DNA of 64,000 nucleotides from Gordionus sp. m RMFG-2023 (Eukaryota; Nematomorpha; Gordioida; Chordodea; Parachordodidae). Location: assembly GCF_954871325.1 (NCBI RefSeq), contig NC_088779.1:8744846-8808845 (forward strand), written 5' to 3'. The position numbers and the translations under genes were made by a program. Below are positions 59,609 to 64,000 of the stretch, piece after piece (position 1 is the stretch's first letter; the number at the start of each line of letters is the position of its first letter). The notes under the pieces are model-generated. The model was not told where the DNA came from. It did not search any database and saw nothing but the letters and a program-made list of their open reading frames with translations.

Positions 59609-60362
59609 ATAATTAAACTTATAAATTGTTTACATTATAATTTATCTTATTTTGAAAATTGATTTCATATTATTCAATATATTAACTTATTAATGGTATA
59701 TATATATCATTTGTAGCCCAGCCCATTGACTGGGTAAAAGATTTGAGCCAAGACAGACAAATTTTGCAAAATATTTTTATGGGCCTCCAAAGTTTTGAAT
59801 GTTTTTAAAGCTGATAATTAGGCAAATTTATGTTGTTTTCCTTTATAAAAAATTATCCTGGGCTGGAAAATTTGTATAAAATAGTTTACGGAATGGGGAC
59901 TGACATGTACAAACCTTTAATAAGTATACATATATATGATTATTGCTAAAGAAAATCAAAAAATATAAAAACATCTTATTTAAAATCAATTTTATAAAGT
60001 AATAAAATTATTTTGCATGACCTATTTTATATTTAGTTTCCTTAATTTGTTTATAATTATTGAAATAATTATTTTATAAAAATAAAATTTATTATTTTGT
60101 CTCATTATTTATTCTATAGGAATAATTTCAGGTAAATATTGAGTAGATATAAATTAGATTCTGTAGGGCCAGTCTATCAAATATTTACTATTCATTTTCT
60201 TATAATATTTTGTACCATAGAATAATATTATTTAAATTTAATGCATAACATTAAATAGAGAATAAAATAAATTTTGAATTTAAGATTTCCTATATATTTA
60301 AAAAAAATTTGAGTCTAGGCCTAGATCTAAAATAAATTGCCACCAGATGTGGGCTAGATAGC
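59609..60362. repeat. Repeat-derived stretch after the glycosylase gene
   Basis: GCTGATAATTAGGCAAATTTATG and ATTATCCTGGGC around 59807-59870 resemble 37540-37600 (CTGATAATTAGACAAGTTTGTG, ATTATCCCG), and GC-richer AGCCCAGCCCATTGACTGGG begins at 59717. A decayed dispersed repeat is likely. No gene is seen. Confidence 0.4.
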
Positions 60363-60785
60363 AGTGTTATTGAACAGCTAAACTGAGTGGACTTGATCTA
60401 ATTCTATTTTAGCTTTAAGTCATAAATCTCACTTCAAAAGATGCCACACGAGGTAACTTTTTAAGCTGGCTTGACTTCATAGTTGGCTTGATGAGTATTT
60501 GGGTAGTAGATAAATAGCATCATCTTACATAAATACACACAAATCATGGAATTTCAAATTTAAAAATATTTTATTTGGCTTAAACCAAAGTGGTTAAAAT
60601 ATTTTCCTTATATAGTAAATGGTAATAGCTGACCATTCAAAATAAATTTGAGCCTATTCATCTAGCCACTTTGATATGGACTCAATCCAACTTTGAAACC
60701 GACTCATTGAGCATCTCAATTTAAATTGTATTTTACAACTCCAACCCAGAGCTGTAAAACTCGACTTTTCAACAACATTAATAGC
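60363..60785. mobile_element. hAT-type element, decayed
   Basis: The left end CAGTGTTATTGAACAGCTAA and right end CTTTTCAACAACATTA are inverted copies of the TAGTGTTGTTAAAC terminal motif. Interior words (GACTTGATC, GGCTTGACTT, CCAACCCAGAGC) resemble the 4706 element. The target duplication is not convincing. Non-coding. Confidence 0.45.
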
Positions 60786-61048
60786 CAATGCTAAAAAATA
60801 TTTTACTTATCTCTAAACAAATATTCAAATTCCTGGTTTTGATTCTAAAATTGTAACTGACTTTAAGCAAATACCAATATTTATTTATCAAAATTTTGAT
60901 TTATAAAAATTTTTTTGAATAAAATAGGTCCCTTTATTACTAGTAAATCAGCATAATTAAACGTAAACAGCAATGTATTGTAGAGGTCTGCAGCTTGGGC
61001 CAGATAATGTCTGAAAAAAATTAACATGGGGCATAAATAATTTATTAG

Positions 61049-62971
61049 GCTGGATTCAGAGTTATTAAACCCTACATTTAAAAGTAGCGCTACTGCTATC
61101 GCTATTTGTCAAAAAAAGTAGCACACTAATGCTATCGCTCTCATCAAAATAAAATAGCGCGCTATTAGCCACTATTTTTTAAAAGTAGTTTTGACTACTT
61201 TTTGTAAAAAAATTTATTTTATTTTTTGCTTAAAATGTAAATGTATAGTATAATAATACATAAAATTCAACATTTATAAATATTTAAATATAGTTAGTTA
61301 TGATTATAAATTTTTTTTATGTAAAATGACTATAATTTATGTAATAAAATAGCTATTTATGGTAATATTCATTTTTTATTTATTTTATTGCATTTTAATA
61401 ATAAAATCATTTCTATACTATCATTCCCAAGTCTAGAGCGACAATCAGAAAGTATAACTAACTAAATAATCTCTCAAATCTTCTTTTCTCTCTTCTTGAT
61501 CTCTAATAAATATTCCATATTCTATTGGGTTTTTTCTAAAAAACATTCACTAATTGAAACTAGTAGTTTCTATTTTAATAGTTGTTTTCTTATATGGGAT
61601 CTATTCCTGTCTGAATTTTTAACAGTTAGATACTCTTCGTATTTTAAAGTCGTGTTTTAAGTGTAACAAACCGGGACATGTGGCCATGAACTGTAACGAC
61701 CCATTATAGATGAGCTCTATCTATCCCTTTATTTAATTTTATATATATTTTTTTAATATAAGAAAAATAAAACGCGTCTAGTTTCTATTATATTAATATC
61801 CTTTATTTCAAAAAAATTGTTAAAAATGTTTTTATGATTGTTATGAGACTATTCAGCTTTACCATGAGCCTATCACGTTGATCTTTACCATCATCGGAAT
61901 TGATATATGGCCACCAATTTAGTTTAAAATTGGGATGAATCATAAATTTTATTTGTAAGTACATCGTATGTCTGGCATCCTATTATCCTTTTGAGGGCCA
62001 ATGCTACAGATCTTCTTTTTAAAGTCTTAGGGTCTATCTAATGGCCATTCTCAAATAAGCTCTAAAAATATTAATATTGATCAATTTATAAATATAAATA
62101 AGTTTTTACCTTGTTTCCAAATATCTATGGTGGTACATATATAGGATATCTCTGACAACTCTGCTATTAGAGCATCTTTCATCACTTCAAAGTTATCTAC
62201 TATCTTAATCATTAGTGGCTGGTGACATAAAATTGATTTTCAACCAAGGACGTTGGCTATGTTGTATCAATTATAAAATCGACAATGACTTTTATCAGCC
62301 AGTATCTGAGAAATATTGACATGTGCAATATTATTAATCTATTTATCTTGAATTGAATTGGTCTTTTTGGATGTAGTCTCCACTATACTAAAATTATTAC
62401 TATGTTTTTCTATCTTTAAAACTGTTGGCATGAACATTCTTATAATATAAATACTATTAGAATTTAAAAATGACAATTACCTTTAGGTGTTTTGAGGTTA
62501 GCTACTATTTATTTGAGGATATATTTTTTACATTTTAAACAAATAAATTTGTAGCCACCTTTTGTTTTTACATAAATTTGAAAATATTAAATTTTGGAAA
62601 TGGAAAATGTGTATTATTGTTATTAGGAACATTTTCTTCCAGGGTACTTCCATTTCATTAATATCATCATTGTCTGATTCACATAGATTTGGATATCTAT
62701 TTGCGATGACATTTTAAATAATTTACACCAGATGTTTTAGGTTTATAATACAAATTGAAAATATAAATTTCAATTACAAAATTAAATAATAAAAATTTTA
62801 ATTATATTATATTTTAATTTTCAAGTTTATAGTTAATTCATTATATTTTTAAAAAGTAGCTAAGTAGAGCGCTAAAAAATTAATAATTGAAATAAAGCGT
62901 TATAAGCTATCGCTACCAAAAAAAGATAGTGTGCTACAGTAGCGCGCTACTTTAACAACTCTGGCTGGATT
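61049..62971 (-). mobile_element. hAT transposon (1907 bp) with decayed transposase
   Basis: Element 61057-62963 starts CAGAGTTATTAAACCCTAC and ends with the complement of CAGAGTTGTTAAAGTAGCGC, flanked by exactly GCTGGATT (61049-61056 and 62964-62971). Subterminal repeats of GTAGCGCGCTAC type lie at both ends. The minus strand holds transposase remnants: a C-x-x-C piece KGGYKFICLKC (about 62595-62540) like the BED zinc finger, then ELSEISYICTTIDIWKQG (about 62175-62110), the hAT block with a conserved D-x-W, then FMIHPNFKLNWW (about 61950-61915). Several stops and shifts interrupt it, and no C-terminal dimerisation block was found. The intact ends suggest it could have been moved by a relative's enzyme. 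Confidence 0.75.
61653..61709 (+). pseudogene. Lone CCHC zinc-knuckle fragment
   Basis: On the plus strand, opposite to the transposase, CFKCNKPGHVAMNCNDPL and a stop form a perfect C-x2-C-x4-H-x4-C knuckle. Such knuckles occur in retroelement gag proteins and in cellular nucleic-acid-binding proteins. About 10 codons upstream stay open (DTLRILKS). Nothing else of a donor gene was recognised, so it may be a captured fragment within the hAT element. Confidence 0.45.
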
Positions 62972-63216
62972 ATTGATTAATTCTTATATTTGATAGAAGT
63001 TATAATCCATCCATCAAGTGTCGTGTTTTATTTTAAACACTCCTCAATATTATAAATTATCGTTGTGCTCAAGAACATATTTTGCGTCACTTATATTTAA
63101 GAAAACAGGGCTGGGCAACTTTGGTAAATTAGAAATGGGCTAGGCTGGGTATAAATTAGGCCAGAACAGGCGAAAGTTAAATTCTAAATGGGGTAAGCCA
63201 GACCTCTAATGTATTG

Positions 63217-64000
63217 CTTAAGGGGGAGGGGGATTTTTTAATACAAAATATGCCCATAGACCATCAAATAATCAATACATCCTGATTAAAAACGAAAAAA
63301 AAATGCGCATTAATTTTCCTTTATTTTATATTTGATTCATAATTAATGCTAAAAATTTTTAAGAACCTTTTATGTTCAAGGAGGCCATAAGTATAAAAAG
63401 GGGAAAAACACTATCAAACCCATTTTAGACAATTAAAATATATTAGTCCCTGGACTACAAAATTTTTCTTATATGGTTGTTATCCTAATGCCTTTATTTT
63501 ATTGAGAGGGGGGGGGAAGGTGCACTATCCCAATTACAAGAAAATCTAATCTGTAAACTACTAGGTTATTTGGTTTACATTAAGTAATTCATTCAAATAA
63601 AATAATTTATTTTATAATATATGTAAATTGGAATAAAAAGAATTTATAGAAAATATTAATTAATGGCGTCACTTCCATTATCATTAGCGGAAGCAAGTTG
63701 ATTTCACTCAACTCTCTAAAATTTGTGATTTATATTTAAAAAAAATCATGAGATTAAGACTAACAGAGAACATTTCATACGGCAATCCATTTACAGTGTT
63801 ACACCGAAAATCAAAAACGATTCGTCCAGGTCTATTATTACTCATCGCCACTTGAAGTTGAAAGTATATACTTAGAATAGAGAAAAATAATTGATTTATT
63901 GATGACAATTATTCCAATATAATTAAAAGATCTAAATCCCAAAACTTGACATTAATATTTTATTATGGGTTATTTTATACATTTCCCTTTTAAACCATAA
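63217..64000. other. Terminal intergenic stretch
   Basis: AT-rich DNA with a 10-base G run near 63508. A 66-codon minus-strand frame at 63708-63908 lacks recognisable features. Nothing further is called. Confidence 0.4.

Larger units (their letters stand above)
60973..63216. mobile_element. Outer miniature element split by a later hAT insertion
   Basis: The outer element runs from TAGAGGTCTGCAGCTTGGGC (60981) to GGTAAGCCAGACCTCTA (63208) with exactly ATGTATTG on both sides (60973-60980 and 63209-63216). Its interior GGGCTGGGCAACTTTGG and GGCTAGGCTGGG patches place it in the 635/42775 family. The 1.9-kb hAT element at 61057 with its own duplication interrupts it, leaving about 315 bp of original element. 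Confidence 0.75.

Noticed and set aside
1-64000. CRISPR array, bacterial operon, plasmid or replication-origin signals
   Set aside because: No regularly spaced repeats with unique spacers and no bacterial gene organisation; introns and animal retroelements show nuclear eukaryotic DNA.

Overview
This is nuclear DNA of a small, very AT-rich animal genome (A+T about three quarters by eye). Three host genes can be followed, all with spliced exons, AATAAA signals and mostly very short introns (42, 43, 44, 57, 101 bp). Gene density is low and most of the rest is mobile DNA. No operons, bacterial signals, CRISPR or rRNA are seen. The families present (BTBD17-like BTB/BACK protein, animal-type alkyladenine glycosylase, YitH/HolE-like GNAT protein, RTE LINE, hAT elements, Ty3-type LTR elements) suggest an invertebrate; I cannot name the phylum with confidence.

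Layout. 0-11 kb: repeats, chiefly hAT-type miniature elements with 8-bp target duplications, a decayed hAT transposase (7.3-9 kb, minus strand) and a 3' scrap of an RTE LINE (9.8-10.1 kb). 11.5-13.15 kb: a three-exon GNAT acetyltransferase gene (434 aa, plus strand). 13.6-16.6 kb: a GGGTCG-type minisatellite and a hairpin-like element with two ~670-bp, almost identical inverted arms around the C-terminal end of a hAT transposase. 18.8-20.03 kb: a decayed second copy of the GNAT gene, duplicated with its upstream region. 22.1-25.1 kb: a decayed RTE-clade LINE on the minus strand with a tRNA-like segment before its 5' end. 28 kb: a tRNA-derived SINE.

34.3-44.2 kb (minus strand): one seven-exon gene for a 653-aa protein related to BTBD17/galectin-3-binding protein. 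Its fourth intron is 7.3 kb and full of miniature elements; the other introns are 42-297 bp. A recent Ty3-type LTR insertion (44.4-47.3 kb, 154-bp LTRs differing at one visible base) lies about 220 bp upstream of the start codon.

47.3-54.2 kb: repeats and another hAT relic (49.9-51.3 kb, minus). 54.2-58.6 kb: an older, broken Ty3/gypsy element whose left LTR has been enlarged by tandem arrays. 58.9-59.56 kb: two exons of a DNA-3-methyladenine (alkyladenine) glycosylase gene with a 43-bp intron; its first exon is not found and may lie beyond the LTR element. 60.4-63.2 kb: nested DNA transposons, with a 1.9-kb hAT element inside an older miniature element, both with exact 8-bp target duplications.

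The genes do not form a pathway. The window is best read as a few host genes in a region repeatedly hit by hAT elements, with two LTR elements that landed very close to host coding sequence.
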